Source: an uncultured Sellimonas sp. (GTDB lineage: Bacteria > Bacillota > Clostridia > Lachnospirales > Lachnospiraceae). Taken from it: a stretch of DNA of 33,532 bases. Numbering within the stretch: the first letter of the stretch is position 1; the number at the start of each line of letters is the position of its first letter. The translations under genes and the position numbers were made by a program. The notes below the pieces were generated by a model. That model had not been told where the DNA came from and made no database searches. It saw nothing but the letters and a program-made list of their open reading frames with translations. Below, piece by piece: positions 8,951-17,764 of this stretch. The stretch is taken from NCBI GenBank assembly GCA_904393575.1, contig CAJFMZ010000008.1, positions 1-33,532 of the forward strand, read 5' to 3'.

Positions 8951-8966
8951 TGTTTCACGTGAAACA
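8951..8966. promoter_or_regulatory. parS site 3 (perfect)
   Basis: TGTTTCACGTGAAACA, an exact copy, 58 bp from the previous site. Confidence 0.92.
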
Positions 8967-8999
8967 TTTTCCATAGGGAAAAATAAAACAGACAATAAA

Positions 9000-9015
9000 T
9001 GTTCCACGTGAAACA
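9000..9015. promoter_or_regulatory. parS site 4 (one variant base)
   Basis: TGTTCCACGTGAAACA differs at one position (T to C) that is variable in the Bacillus parS consensus, so it is probably fully functional. Confidence 0.88.
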
Positions 9016-9072
9016 TTTTTTAAGACCGGGAAATTGTCCAAAAAAGAAACGAAAAAAGGAGGGGAATTTTCA

Positions 9073-9088
9073 TGTTTCACATGAAACA
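9073..9088. promoter_or_regulatory. parS site 5 (central variant)
   Basis: TGTTTCACATGAAACA has A in place of G at the central CpG. It is the copy nearest the soj -10 box and is probably a weaker ParB site. Confidence 0.7.
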
Positions 9089-9151
9089 TTGTATAGATTA
9101 TAGAAATAAAAGATGTTATAATAATGCTTATGAAAGAAAGGTGAAGTATAA

Positions 9152-9922
9152 ATGGGTAGAATAATTGCGGTTGCCAATCAGAAAGGCGGCGTCGGCAAGA
9201 CGACAACAGCAATCAATTTATCCTCGTGTCTGGCGGCAAAAGGAAAAAAAGTATTGGCGATTGACATGGACCCGCAGGGAAATATGACCAGCGGGCTGGG
9301 GGTAGAGAAAGATCAGGTAGAATATACGGTCTATGACCTGATGATCGGAAAGGCAGAGATCGAAGAAGTCCTCTGTAAAGAGGTGATTGAAAATCTGGAT
9401 GTGCTTCCTACAAATATAGATCTGTCAGCAGCTGAGATAGAAATGATCGGTGTAGAAAACAAGGAGTACATTTTAAGGGATGAAGTGGCAAAAATCAGAG
9501 ACAATTATGACTATGTTATTATTGACTGTCCGCCGTCCCTGAATATGCTGACTATTAATGCAATGACGACGGCTGACAGCGTACTTGTACCGATCCAGTG
9601 TGAATATTATGCACTGGAGGGATTGAGCCAGTTGATTCACACGATTGAGCTGGTACAGGAGAGACTAAATGAGAATCTGAAGATGGAAGGCGTAGTATTC
9701 ACAATGTATGATGCGCGGACCAACCTTTCTCTCCAGGTGGTAGAAAACGTAAAAGACAACCTGGAACAGACAATCTACAAGACGATCATTCCGAGAAATA
9801 TCAGACTGGCGGAAGCTCCAAGCTATGGCATGCCGATTAATCTGTATGATCCAAAGTCATCCGGAGCGGAGAGCTATATGCTATTAGCAGATGAAGTGAT
9901 TCATAAAGGAGAAGAAGAATGA
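9152..9922 (+). CDS. soj: Chromosome-partitioning ATPase ParA (Soj)
   Basis: ParA/Soj is a deviant Walker-type ATPase that acts with ParB-parS in origin segregation and, in Bacillus, regulates DnaA. The 256-residue product has the deviant Walker A KGGVGKTTTAINL (11-23), DMDPQGNMTSGLG (Walker A' region) and DYVIIDCPPSLNMLTINA (Walker B). Length is usual. AAGGTGA at 9138-9144 supports the ATG. Its end overlaps parB by 4 nt. The upstream interval carries four parS sites, so ParB spreading could influence its expression (inference). Confidence 0.96.
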   Translation: MGRIIAVANQKGGVGKTTTAINLSSCLAAKGKKVLAIDMDPQGNMTSGLGVEKDQVEYTVYDLMIGKAEIEEVLCKEVIENLDVLPTNIDLSAAEIEMIGVENKEYILRDEVAKIRDNYDYVIIDCPPSLNMLTINAMTTADSVLVPIQCEYYALEGLSQLIHTIELVQERLNENLKMEGVVFTMYDARTNLSLQVVENVKDNLEQTIYKTIIPRNIRLAEAPSYGMPINLYDPKSSGAESYMLLADEVIHKGEEE

Positions 9923-10839
9923 CAGCAAAAAGAAGTGGATTAGGAAAGGGACTTGGAAAGGGACTGGACAGTCTGATCCCGGACAACCGTCCAGCTAAAA
10001 AAAGTACGCCTGCAAAGGAAAAAACAGAAGAAGCAGTATTAACCGGAGAAAAAATGGTCAAAATCAATATGATTGAGCCAAACAGAGAACAGCCGAGAAG
10101 AAATTTTGAAGAAGATTCCCTTTTGGAACTGGCGGAGTCTATCAAACAGTTTGGAGTACTGCAGCCGCTTCTTGTGCAAAAAAAAGATGGATACTATGAA
10201 ATTATTGCCGGAGAAAGAAGATGGCGGGCAGCCAAGCTGGCCGGAGTCAAGGAAGTGCCGGTGATTGTAAGAGAATATTCCCGTCAGGAAGTTGTAGAGA
10301 TCGCGCTGATTGAAAATATTCAGAGAGAAAACCTGAATCCGGTGGAAGAAGCACAGGCCTATAAAAGACTGATGGAAGAGTTTTCCATGAAACAGGATGA
10401 GATTGCGGATCGTGTTGGTAAGAGCAGGACCGCGGTTACGAATTCCATTCGCCTGTTGAAACTGGATGAGAGAGTGCAGCAGATGCTGATTGACGATATG
10501 ATCTCCAGCGGCCATGCAAGAGCGTTGCTTGCACTGGAAGATAAAGAGGAACAGTATGCGGCGGCCAACAAGGTCTTTGACGAGAAGCTGAGTGTTCGCG
10601 AGACAGAAAAGCTGATCCGGGACTGGAAAAAACCAAAACCGGAAAAAAAGAAGCCAAAACTGGAAAACGATTTTATCTACCATGATCTGGAAGAAAAGAT
10701 GAAAGGGATTATGGGAACAAAGGTCAGTGTAAACAGAAGGGCAAACGGAAAAGGAAAAATAGAAATCGAGTATTATTCTGACGATGAACTGGAAAGACTG
10801 TTTGAGATGATCATGAGTATTAGAGAGGAAGTCAGATAA
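9919..10839 (+). CDS. parB: Chromosome-partitioning protein ParB (Spo0J), CTP-dependent clamp
   Basis: ParB binds parS, loads as a CTP-gated DNA clamp and recruits SMC. The 306-residue product has the N-terminal GLGKGLDSLIP that stimulates ParA ATPase, the CTP-binding motif GERRWRAAKLAG (98-109) with ENIQRENLNPVEEA (132-145), the helix-turn-helix KQDEIADRVGKSRTAVTNSIRLL (about 158-180) and a C-terminal dimerisation domain. All key motifs look intact. It overlaps soj by 4 nt, so expression is coupled. Its target sites lie just upstream. Confidence 0.96.
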   Translation: MTAKRSGLGKGLGKGLDSLIPDNRPAKKSTPAKEKTEEAVLTGEKMVKINMIEPNREQPRRNFEEDSLLELAESIKQFGVLQPLLVQKKDGYYEIIAGERRWRAAKLAGVKEVPVIVREYSRQEVVEIALIENIQRENLNPVEEAQAYKRLMEEFSMKQDEIADRVGKSRTAVTNSIRLLKLDERVQQMLIDDMISSGHARALLALEDKEEQYAAANKVFDEKLSVRETEKLIRDWKKPKPEKKKPKLENDFIYHDLEEKMKGIMGTKVSVNRRANGKGKIEIEYYSDDELERLFEMIMSIREEVR

Positions 10840-10840
10840 G

Positions 10841-11368
10841 ATGCAGAGTAATATTCTGGAGGCGATCGGCATAGATCCGGCGTATATTCTGATTTTCATG
10901 TTTTTGATTCTGGTTGCTATGGGAGTCTTCCTGGCAAGCCTGACTATGAAATATAATCGGCTGAAAAGAAGTTATTCTCGGTTTATGAGGGGGAGCGACG
11001 GCAAAACACTGGAAGACAGTATCAGACACCATTTAGAAGAGATGGAGCGCATAGAAACGCTTTCAGAACAAAATCAAATGGAACTGCGCTCGCTGCAGAA
11101 TAAAATCAGTGGAAGTATCCAGAAAACCGGTCTGGTGCAGTATGACGCATTCAATGAAATGGGCGGAAGACTGAGCTTTGCATTTACCATGCTGGATGGA
11201 GAGGATAATGGCTGGATTTTAAATGCCATGCACAGTAGAGAAGGATGTTATATTTATATAAAAGAAATTCATAACGGAGAATGCCGCACAGAACTTGCCG
11301 AAGAAGAGGCAGAATCACTGGAACAGGCCATGTACGGTGAGACAGACGAACTTGCGGGAATTGAATAA
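10841..11368 (+). CDS. DUF4446 family membrane protein
   Basis: This 175-residue protein has one N-terminal membrane segment (about 15-35, AYILIFMFLILVAMGVFLA). A predicted coiled-coil-prone region follows (60-95), then a compact domain with TGLVQYDAFNEMGGRLSFAFTMLDG and a final acidic tail. These features match DUF4446, a family of unknown function found in Firmicutes, commonly beside parB or serS. It begins 1 nt after the parB stop codon and is followed 16 nt later by serS, so it is in the soj-parB operon. No function should be assigned beyond a membrane-anchored cytoplasmic domain. Confidence 0.8.
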   Translation: MQSNILEAIGIDPAYILIFMFLILVAMGVFLASLTMKYNRLKRSYSRFMRGSDGKTLEDSIRHHLEEMERIETLSEQNQMELRSLQNKISGSIQKTGLVQYDAFNEMGGRLSFAFTMLDGEDNGWILNAMHSREGCYIYIKEIHNGECRTELAEEEAESLEQAMYGETDELAGIE

Positions 11369-11384
11369 GGAAGGAAGAGATAAG

Positions 11385-12665
11385 ATGTTAGATATTAAAT
11401 TTGTCAGAAGTAATCCAGATGCAGTAAAGGAAAATATCAAAAAGAAATTTCAGGATGAGAAACTGCCGTTGGTAGATGAAGTACTGGAACTGGATAAGAG
11501 AAACCGGGAGATTAAGCAGGAAGTAGAAGCACTGCGGGCGGACAAAAACAAGATCTCCAAACAGATCGGCGCCTGCATGGCTCAGGGAAAGAAAGAAGAA
11601 GCAGAAGAACTGAAAAAACAGGTGGAGGCAAACGCCGGAAGAACAGCAGATCTCTCCGCTGAGGAAAAAGAAGTAGAAGAAAAGATTAAAAAAATCATGA
11701 TGGTCATTCCAAATATCATTGACTCGTCTGTGCCGATCGGAAAAGACGACAGTGAAAATGTGGAGCTGGAGCGCTTTGGCGAGCCGGTCGTACCGGATTA
11801 TGAAATTCCGTATCATACAGAAATCATGGAAAAATTTAATGGAATTGACCTGGAAAGCGCAGGAAAGGTAGCTGGAAACGGCTTCTATTACCTGATGGGA
11901 GATATTGCAAGACTCCACTCAGCAGTGATTTCCTATGCAAGAGACTTTATGATTAACCGCGGATTCACCTACTGTGTACCGCCATTTATGATCCGCAGCA
12001 ATGTAGTGACAGGAGTCATGAGTTTTGCCGAGATGGACGCAATGATGTATAAGATCGAAGGAGAAGACCTTTATCTGATCGGAACAAGTGAACACTCCAT
12101 GATCGGAAAATTTATTGATTCTATGCTTCCGGAGGAGACACTTCCGAGAACACTGACAAGCTATTCTCCGTGTTTCCGAAAAGAAAAAGGAGCACACGGA
12201 ATTGAAGAAAGAGGTGTATACAGAATACACCAGTTTGAAAAACAGGAAATGATCGTCGTGTGCAAACCGGAAGACAGTATGGACTGGTACGAAAAGATGT
12301 GGAAAAACACCGTAGATTTCTTCCGGACACTGGATATCCCGGTGCGGACACTGGAATGCTGCTCCGGAGATCTGGCAGATTTGAAAGTAAAATCCTGTGA
12401 TGTGGAGGCCTGGTCCCCAAGACAGAAAAAGTACTTTGAAGTAGGAAGCTGCTCCAACCTGGGAGACGCGCAGGCAAGACGTCTTGGAATCCGCGTAAAA
12501 GCACAGGATGGCAAGAAGTATTTTGCACATACACTTAATAACACTGTAGTAGCGCCGCCAAGAATGCTGATTGCATTTCTGGAAAACAATCTTCAGGCAG
12601 ACGGCTCTGTGAAGATTCCGGAAGCGCTTCAGCCTTACATGGGTGGAATGAAGGAAATCAGATAA
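11385..12665 (+). CDS. serS: Seryl-tRNA synthetase
   Basis: SerS charges tRNA-Ser with serine. The 426-residue product has the N-terminal long coiled-coil arm (about 30-105, charged) that recognises the tRNA long variable arm. The class II catalytic core has motif 2 FRKEKGAHGIEERGVYRIHQFEKQE and motif 3 LNNTVVAPPRMLIAFLENN, and TSEHSMIGKF. The ATG at 11385 follows AAGGAAG; an upstream in-frame start at 11295 would overlap the previous gene and has no family resemblance. The downstream gene starts within its stop codon (TAATG). Confidence 0.97.
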   Translation: MLDIKFVRSNPDAVKENIKKKFQDEKLPLVDEVLELDKRNREIKQEVEALRADKNKISKQIGACMAQGKKEEAEELKKQVEANAGRTADLSAEEKEVEEKIKKIMMVIPNIIDSSVPIGKDDSENVELERFGEPVVPDYEIPYHTEIMEKFNGIDLESAGKVAGNGFYYLMGDIARLHSAVISYARDFMINRGFTYCVPPFMIRSNVVTGVMSFAEMDAMMYKIEGEDLYLIGTSEHSMIGKFIDSMLPEETLPRTLTSYSPCFRKEKGAHGIEERGVYRIHQFEKQEMIVVCKPEDSMDWYEKMWKNTVDFFRTLDIPVRTLECCSGDLADLKVKSCDVEAWSPRQKKYFEVGSCSNLGDAQARRLGIRVKAQDGKKYFAHTLNNTVVAPPRMLIAFLENNLQADGSVKIPEALQPYMGGMKEIR

Positions 12666-13543
12666 TGCATAAATATACAAAATCGATTGGATTCGGGGAA
12701 GAGATTTCCGGATCAATGATGAGAAAAGTGGAGGAGGAAGTCTGCAGCGAATTCACCTCCCATGAAAGAATGGTACTGGACGAGAATACCGACTACTGCG
12801 AATTCCGCAAAATCATAGGTGAACGTCTGGAACTTGCCATGTACGGGGTACTGGATCTGGACGATCACTTTGAAAAAGAGTACAGCGTGCCGGTATTTCA
12901 GGGAAAAGGAGTCACGACATACGCAGATGTGATTGTGGAGAAAAAGATCGATAAAGAGGCGTATGTCGGGATCTGCGAGGATCCAAGGGTGGATATTTCT
13001 TTGATGTTCTATCTGCAGAACCCGATGGAATACGCAAGAGAACTGCAATCAGGAAATCTCAGCAAAAAGAAAACATCAGTTACACTCTCCGCACTTGCGT
13101 GTGAAGGAACCGTCCTTCTCCCTGTCACGAAGAATGAAAAAAACAAAAAAGAACAAAGAGAACAGTTCCGGGACCGTATGATGCTCGTCAGCGCAGCGCG
13201 TAAAGGCGATTCTGAGGCGATTGAGACGTTGACATTGAAGGACATGGATACCTACCAGAAAGTATCAAGAAGGGTCGTACGGGAAGATATTTTCAGTATC
13301 ATTGATACGTATTTTATGCCTTACGGCGTAGAATGCGATCTCTACTCGATTATGGGGGAAATTCTGGATATGGATCTGGTCATCAACGAAGTGACCAGAG
13401 AAAAAATCATGATTCTTACACTGGACGTCAATGAAATGATTTTTGACGTCTGTGTTCCAAAGTCCCGCATATTAGGAGAGCCGGCGGTGGGAAGGAGATT
13501 CCGCACGAACATCTGGCTCCAGGGTAAAATTAATTTTTCATAA
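12665..13543 (+). CDS. Conserved hypothetical protein (DUF3881-like)
   Basis: This 292-residue protein has no membrane segment or signal peptide. It resembles the DUF3881 family that Lachnospiraceae encode beside serS; the assignment is from memory of the family and could be wrong. Seen in the sequence: an N-terminal KSIGFGEEISG, a cluster of acidic and aromatic residues, and a central segment of repeated charged residues (KNEKNKKEQREQFRDR). A C-terminal domain ends FRTNIWLQGKINFS. The start ATG overlaps the serS TAA, so the gene is translationally coupled to serS. Function unknown. Confidence 0.7.
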   Translation: MHKYTKSIGFGEEISGSMMRKVEEEVCSEFTSHERMVLDENTDYCEFRKIIGERLELAMYGVLDLDDHFEKEYSVPVFQGKGVTTYADVIVEKKIDKEAYVGICEDPRVDISLMFYLQNPMEYARELQSGNLSKKKTSVTLSALACEGTVLLPVTKNEKNKKEQREQFRDRMMLVSAARKGDSEAIETLTLKDMDTYQKVSRRVVREDIFSIIDTYFMPYGVECDLYSIMGEILDMDLVINEVTREKIMILTLDVNEMIFDVCVPKSRILGEPAVGRRFRTNIWLQGKINFS

Positions 13544-13547
13544 AAGC

Positions 13548-13576
13548 TTCACAACACTCTTGAATTGTGGTATAAT
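13548..13576 (+). promoter_or_regulatory. tRNA-Arg promoter
   Basis: TTCACA (13548-13553) and a perfect TATAAT (13571-13576) are 17 bp apart, 23 bp before the tRNA. This sits right after the stop codon of the preceding gene. Confidence 0.75.
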
Positions 13577-13598
13577 CAGGGGTGTTGTGACGAAATGT

Positions 13599-13672
13599 GT
13601 CTTCGTAGCTCAGCTGGATAGAGCACTCGCCTCCTAAGCGAGGGGTCGGAGGTTCAAATCCTCTCGGAGACG
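13599..13672 (+). tRNA. tRNA-Arg (anticodon CCU)
   Basis: The 74-nt gene folds into a cloverleaf: acceptor GTCTTCG pairs with CGGAGAC with one G-U pair. The D-arm contains AGCTCAGCTGGATAGAGC, the anticodon stem CTCGC/GCGAG encloses the 7-base loop with CCT at 13633-13635, and the T-arm contains GGTTCAAATCC. It reads the AGG codon. The 3' CCA is not encoded. It has its own promoter and terminator. Confidence 0.95.
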
Positions 13673-13680
13673 GAATGAAA

Positions 13681-13728
13681 AAGCGGGAATGATGAATGGA
13701 TAAGTTCATCATTCCCGCTTCTATTTTT
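13681..13728. terminator. Strong terminator after tRNA-Arg, probably bidirectional
   Basis: A 16-bp perfect stem (13681-13696 with 13705-13720) with an 8-nt loop is followed by CTATTTTTTTT. The A-run on the left (13676-13682) would serve as a U-run for the leftward yhgE-like gene that ends at 13797. Confidence 0.85.
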
Positions 13729-13796
13729 TTTAACTTAATCTGTAAAATATGGACAGCTTCTTTCTTTTCCGCACACCTTTTGAAAAAGAAAAGAAT

Positions 13797-16700
13797 TTAT
13801 GCAAGTCCCTTTTCTTCCAGCCAGTCTATGAAAAGAGTCTGGTTGTTTTTGCGCCGCCGTGACATACGGTGGAACACCAGGATCGTAAGTGTGGTAAAAA
13901 CCGTAGTCAGTAAAATAAGCAGGATTACGGCAGTTCGTATGCTTCCGCCTCCGCTGATCGTATTTCGAAAGGCATTCACGGTATAAGTGAACGGCAGCCA
14001 GGCATGGATATCGGCAACAAAAGCCGGTGAGATTTCGACCGGATAAGTGCCGGCGGAGCCGGAAAGCTGTACGACCATAAAGATCAGCATAAGAAAACTT
14101 CCGATTTTCCCCAGCGTAAGATTGAAAAAGTACATTATAGATGTAAATGCCACTGCGGTGAGGCAGGATAACAAGATTGTTTCCGCCATTTTCGCAGGAG
14201 TAAAACCATCGATTATATGAAGCAGCCATATGAGTATCAGGCCCTGAAGAACTGCTATCGGATACAGGATGGATGCTTTGCTGCCCCACCATGCCAGCCC
14301 TGATTTCAGTTTTCCAGTGTATTTCGTTAGTGGATACATCAGGCAGAAAGCCAGACATCCTACCCATAGACCTACGGACATCATATATGGTGCCATAGCA
14401 TGGCCATTATTTTCCACTTTGGTAATCTGGGTCTCTTTTGCATTGACCGGAGAGGCAAACATATCAATCGTTTTCTCATCCGTCGTTGTACCGGAGGCCT
14501 CGTCTGCTCCTTTGGAAAGACTGTCAGTCAGAATATCAGCGCCATCTTTTAATTGCGCGATTCCATCATCCAGTTTCAAAGAACCATCATAAAGACGGGA
14601 AGCACCATCATAGATCTGACCGGCACCATCGGAGAGAAGGGCCGAGCCATGATTCAAACTGTCAGAGTTTTTGACCAGTGAAGCAGTCCCTTGGGCCAGG
14701 ACGGCGGTTCCATCACTGAGATGACCGGCTCCTGAAAGGAGAGTATTTGTACTTCCGGCCAGTTTTGCGGTACCGTCTGTTAGGGAGGTACTGTGACCGG
14801 CAAGTGTGTCTATACTGCCAGTATAAGTGCAGAGCCCCGTTCCAAGTGTCTGAATCCCACTGGAGAGTGTAAGTCCGCCGGAACGGATCCTGCTGATTCC
14901 ATCAGAGACATCGCTTCCAGCCGCGTAGAGGAGATCCGCTTCTGACAGCAAGGTATCATTCTTGGAAATGAATGTCTGGAATCCCGTATTCAGTTCTTTG
15001 ATTCCATCAGCCGCCGCTGGAAAATCTTCCGTCTGCAGTTCAAGTTTGGTCAATGCATCTGAGACAGATGATGTGCCGGTGTAGAGCTGGCGGGCGGCGT
15101 CATATAATACACCAGTTTTTTCTGTCAAATGCTGAAAGGTTTCCGGAGAGACATCAGGAATGGAGTCGGCGTTCTCCTCCAGACTGGTGGCAGTATCACT
15201 AAGCTGTGCAGCAGCAGTTTCCAGGTTTTCATCCAGAGAATGAAGATTGGAAACGGCTGTATCGGACATCTGATGTGCCTTGAGCGTGTAAGTTTCTTCT
15301 TCAATGTCGGAAATCGCCTGAATATTTCCGGCAGAAGTCCCCAGAGAATCGATGATCTGCTTCAGTGAAGCAAGCGTATCCGATGAAACGGAAGCATTTT
15401 CTGAGAGTTCCCCCAGGACTGTTTCAAGAGAAGAGGCAGATGATGTCATGGTATCCTTTGCATTTTGAAGCTGTCCGTTGGCGGTATGGATCTTGGTGTT
15501 CCCATCCGCCGCACAGGATGCTACAAGGGAGGTACTGTTGTTGGCGACATCTGAAACAGAATTTTTTGCAGCAGCAATCTGTGAAGAAGTATGAGAGAGC
15601 GTGCCGGACACGGAACGTAGTGTTCCGGATGAGTCTTCCAGCATCTGGGAGGCACTGCTGATGGCAGAAGCGTTTTTGGAAAGCTTCTGCATCTGACTGT
15701 GCAGGTCGTGAAGATTGTCGCTTAATCTTTCGGTACTGCTTTTGAGAGAAGAATTTCCTTTGGAGACAACTGCGTTCAGACGGGAAATTCCGAAAGATGC
15801 CTGATCCAGATTTTCCAACGGCTTCAACTGTCCGGCGGCCTGTGTAAGCTGTTCTGCGCCTTTGGCAAAAAGGACGGTATTCCGGGTAAATGTATTGACT
15901 GCACTGACATATCGGTCTGTACCGGCCTGGAGAGTATCAAGTCCATGGGTGAGGGTCTGGGATCCGTTTTCCAGATTTTTGACTCCCGTCAGAAGCTGAG
16001 GAGCATTTTCGCTCAGGGCGTTCACCCCGCTGGTATAGGCTTTTACGCCATTATTTAGTGTTGAAATACCATCGGTCAGAGTTGGCAAAGAGGAAATAAG
16101 AGAGTCAGTTCCGGTTTTTAGCTGTGAAGCACCGGTATTGACTTGGCTGACTCCGTCTGTATATTCTTTCAGCCCTTCCGTCAGAGTATCTGCTCCGTCA
16201 GAAAATATCAGTGAACTATCCGCAAGTTTTTGCAGATTTTTCGTAATTGTCTTATTGCCGTCGGCCACTTCGTTCAGTCCATCGGATAATTGCTGTGAGC
16301 CGTCTGCAGCTTTTGAGAGTCCGTTGCCAGCCTGTGCAATCTTGTCAAAGACGATACCTGTGTAAGTCTCCGTTACCTGGGAGGCAATCTCATCTCGAAT
16401 CCGGATTAGGGCAGTCTCGCTCATTTTGGAGGCAATATAATTGGTGCCCGGATTCGTTGCGTATTTCAGTTCCATTTTTTCAGGATCAGTATCCAGAAGA
16501 GTTGTAGCGTTTCGTGAGAAATCTTCCGGAATCGTGATCACCATATACCATGTTCCGTTTTTCAGACCTTCCTGCGCTTTTTCGCTGTCCGTAAAATGAA
16601 AATCCAGAGATCTATTTGTTTTCAGCGCCTCGGTCAGGTCATCTCCGATAGACAGCGTTGTACCTTGGTATGCCACCGGTCGGTCTTTGTTTACAACAGC

Positions 16701-16847
16701 AACCGGAAGATGGTCAAGATTTCCATAGGGGTCCCACATGGATTTTAGAAACAGGCCTGCATAAATAAAAGGGATCACAATAATTGCGATGAGTACAACA
16801 AGAAGAATTTTATTTTTCAACAGGCTTCTCCATTCATTTTTGATCAT
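13797..16847 (-). CDS. YhgE/Pip family membrane protein with a very long heptad-repeat domain
   Basis: YhgE/Pip proteins are ABC-2-like membrane proteins with a large extracytoplasmic domain. They are linked to phage adsorption in lactococci and to type VII secretion in some bacteria. The 1016-residue product starts with KNKILLVVLIAIIVIPFIYAGLFLKSMWDPYG, the diagnostic first membrane segment, then VAVVNKDRPV. Residues about 165-800 consist of repeated small motifs with DG, LxxG and TG every 7-14 residues, likely helical coiled coil. The C-terminus (about 830-995) has five or six membrane segments. A TetR gene lies upstream on the same strand, suggesting regulation by it. Transcription is head-on to the presumed replication direction. 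Confidence 0.88.
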   Translation of the reverse strand: MIKNEWRSLLKNKILLVVLIAIIVIPFIYAGLFLKSMWDPYGNLDHLPVAVVNKDRPVAYQGTTLSIGDDLTEALKTNRSLDFHFTDSEKAQEGLKNGTWYMVITIPEDFSRNATTLLDTDPEKMELKYATNPGTNYIASKMSETALIRIRDEIASQVTETYTGIVFDKIAQAGNGLSKAADGSQQLSDGLNEVADGNKTITKNLQKLADSSLIFSDGADTLTEGLKEYTDGVSQVNTGASQLKTGTDSLISSLPTLTDGISTLNNGVKAYTSGVNALSENAPQLLTGVKNLENGSQTLTHGLDTLQAGTDRYVSAVNTFTRNTVLFAKGAEQLTQAAGQLKPLENLDQASFGISRLNAVVSKGNSSLKSSTERLSDNLHDLHSQMQKLSKNASAISSASQMLEDSSGTLRSVSGTLSHTSSQIAAAKNSVSDVANNSTSLVASCAADGNTKIHTANGQLQNAKDTMTSSASSLETVLGELSENASVSSDTLASLKQIIDSLGTSAGNIQAISDIEEETYTLKAHQMSDTAVSNLHSLDENLETAAAQLSDTATSLEENADSIPDVSPETFQHLTEKTGVLYDAARQLYTGTSSVSDALTKLELQTEDFPAAADGIKELNTGFQTFISKNDTLLSEADLLYAAGSDVSDGISRIRSGGLTLSSGIQTLGTGLCTYTGSIDTLAGHSTSLTDGTAKLAGSTNTLLSGAGHLSDGTAVLAQGTASLVKNSDSLNHGSALLSDGAGQIYDGASRLYDGSLKLDDGIAQLKDGADILTDSLSKGADEASGTTTDEKTIDMFASPVNAKETQITKVENNGHAMAPYMMSVGLWVGCLAFCLMYPLTKYTGKLKSGLAWWGSKASILYPIAVLQGLILIWLLHIIDGFTPAKMAETILLSCLTAVAFTSIMYFFNLTLGKIGSFLMLIFMVVQLSGSAGTYPVEISPAFVADIHAWLPFTYTVNAFRNTISGGGSIRTAVILLILLTTVFTTLTILVFHRMSRRRKNNQTLFIDWLEEKGLA

Positions 16848-16911
16848 ATAATTCCTTCTTTCTGGTTAGTTTACTTATAGAAAAATACCATGGACAGAGA
16901 ACGTTTCATAC

Positions 16912-16962
16912 AGACATTTTAGGCTCTGTGACTGAAAACCAGACACAGAGCCTAAAATGTCT
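16912..16962. repeat. Perfect 19-bp inverted repeat between tetR and yhgE-like gene
   Basis: The arms (16912-16930 and 16944-16962) are perfectly complementary across a 13-nt loop. There is no clear T-run on either side. It may be a terminator-like hairpin after tetR or an operator for the TetR protein. Both are inference. Confidence 0.65.
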
Positions 16963-16995
16963 AAATCCTGCTGAAAAGTTTTGAAAATGAGAAAA

Positions 16996-17553
16996 TTATT
17001 CTGTCTCAAATCTGTGGATCATTTCTTCTACAGATCCTTTTTTCATCTGATAGATACGTTCAAATGTGAATCGAATTTCCTCTGTCAGACCAGACTGAAG
17101 CCACGAAGATATAATTCCGAAACTTAGGGCTTTGAGGTAATGGATAATGATGCGCCTGTCCTCCGGGCGGATCTTACGCCCATCCAGTACAGAGTCTACA
17201 TAAAGGATGACTACACGCTCGCATACTTGCCAAAGATACTGTTCGAACAGTTCCCTGTTTACGGAGTTATAGATATGCAGAAACAGAGTCTTCTTTTTTA
17301 ATACATAATCAATGATTGTGCCGAAGAAATCCTCGATAGTGTCAGAGGATGGATATTTCTGTATAATGTATTCTGCTTCCTCCATTACCATATCTTCAAT
17401 CAGGGAAGGAATATCATGAAAATAATAGTAGAAGGTATTACGGTTGACTCCACAGTCAGCTACAATATCCTTCACTTTGATCTGTGACAGAGGGCGTTCA
17501 TTCAAAAGTTTTATAAAAGAGGCTTTGATTGCATTATATGTAAAATTTGGCAT
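16996..17553 (-). CDS. TetR/AcrR family transcriptional regulator
   Basis: The 185-residue product has an N-terminal helix-turn-helix (about 20-45: LSQIKVKDIVADCGVNRNTFYYYFHDI) of TetR type, where the FYYYF aromatic run is characteristic. The C-terminal helical domain has the layout of DhaS-like TetR proteins. AAGGAGTGA upstream on the minus strand supports the start at 17553. It is transcribed toward the yhgE-like gene 148 bp away and probably regulates it, as in many TetR-YhgE pairs. The ligand is unknown. Confidence 0.85.
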   Translation of the reverse strand: MPNFTYNAIKASFIKLLNERPLSQIKVKDIVADCGVNRNTFYYYFHDIPSLIEDMVMEEAEYIIQKYPSSDTIEDFFGTIIDYVLKKKTLFLHIYNSVNRELFEQYLWQVCERVVILYVDSVLDGRKIRPEDRRIIIHYLKALSFGIISSWLQSGLTEEIRFTFERIYQMKKGSVEEMIHRFETE

Positions 17554-17670
17554 CGATACTTCACTCCTTCAAGCAGATTCATGCTATCGTTTTTATCATA
17601 CCATATTCCGGAAAAAGATGGTATTTTTCATTAACAGACACGGACTCTTGATGCAGGGAAACGCTTTGTA

Positions 17671-17679
17671 TGATATAAT
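17671..17679 (+). promoter_or_regulatory. Extended -10 promoter before the deformylase-like gene
   Basis: TGATATAAT is an extended -10 element (TGnTATAAT). No good -35 is needed or seen at the usual spacing. It lies 86 bp before the start codon, so the leader is about 80 nt. Confidence 0.5.
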
Positions 17680-17764
17680 GATGTCACAATTATGAACGGA
17701 AAGATTGGTAAATGAGAGGATCATTGTACAAAATTTGATATAGACAGGATGGTATAAATTACAA

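Larger units (their letters stand above)
8814..9151. other. Intergenic parS array region upstream of soj
   Basis: This 338-bp AT-rich interval has no gene. It contains four of the five parS sites, at 8893, 8951, 9000 and 9073, spaced about 50-75 bp apart. It also holds a -10-like TATAAT for soj at 9117-9122, without a convincing -35, and the upstream region of the leftward hydrolase gene. Confidence 0.85.

Noticed and set aside
9089..9122. Full sigma-A promoter for soj using TTGTAT as the -35
   Set aside because: The spacing to the TATAAT is 22 bp, too long; only the -10 is credible.
17735..17758. Second promoter TTGATA/TATAAA before the deformylase-like gene
   Set aside because: Spacing is only 12 bp, so it is unlikely to work; the extended -10 upstream is preferred.
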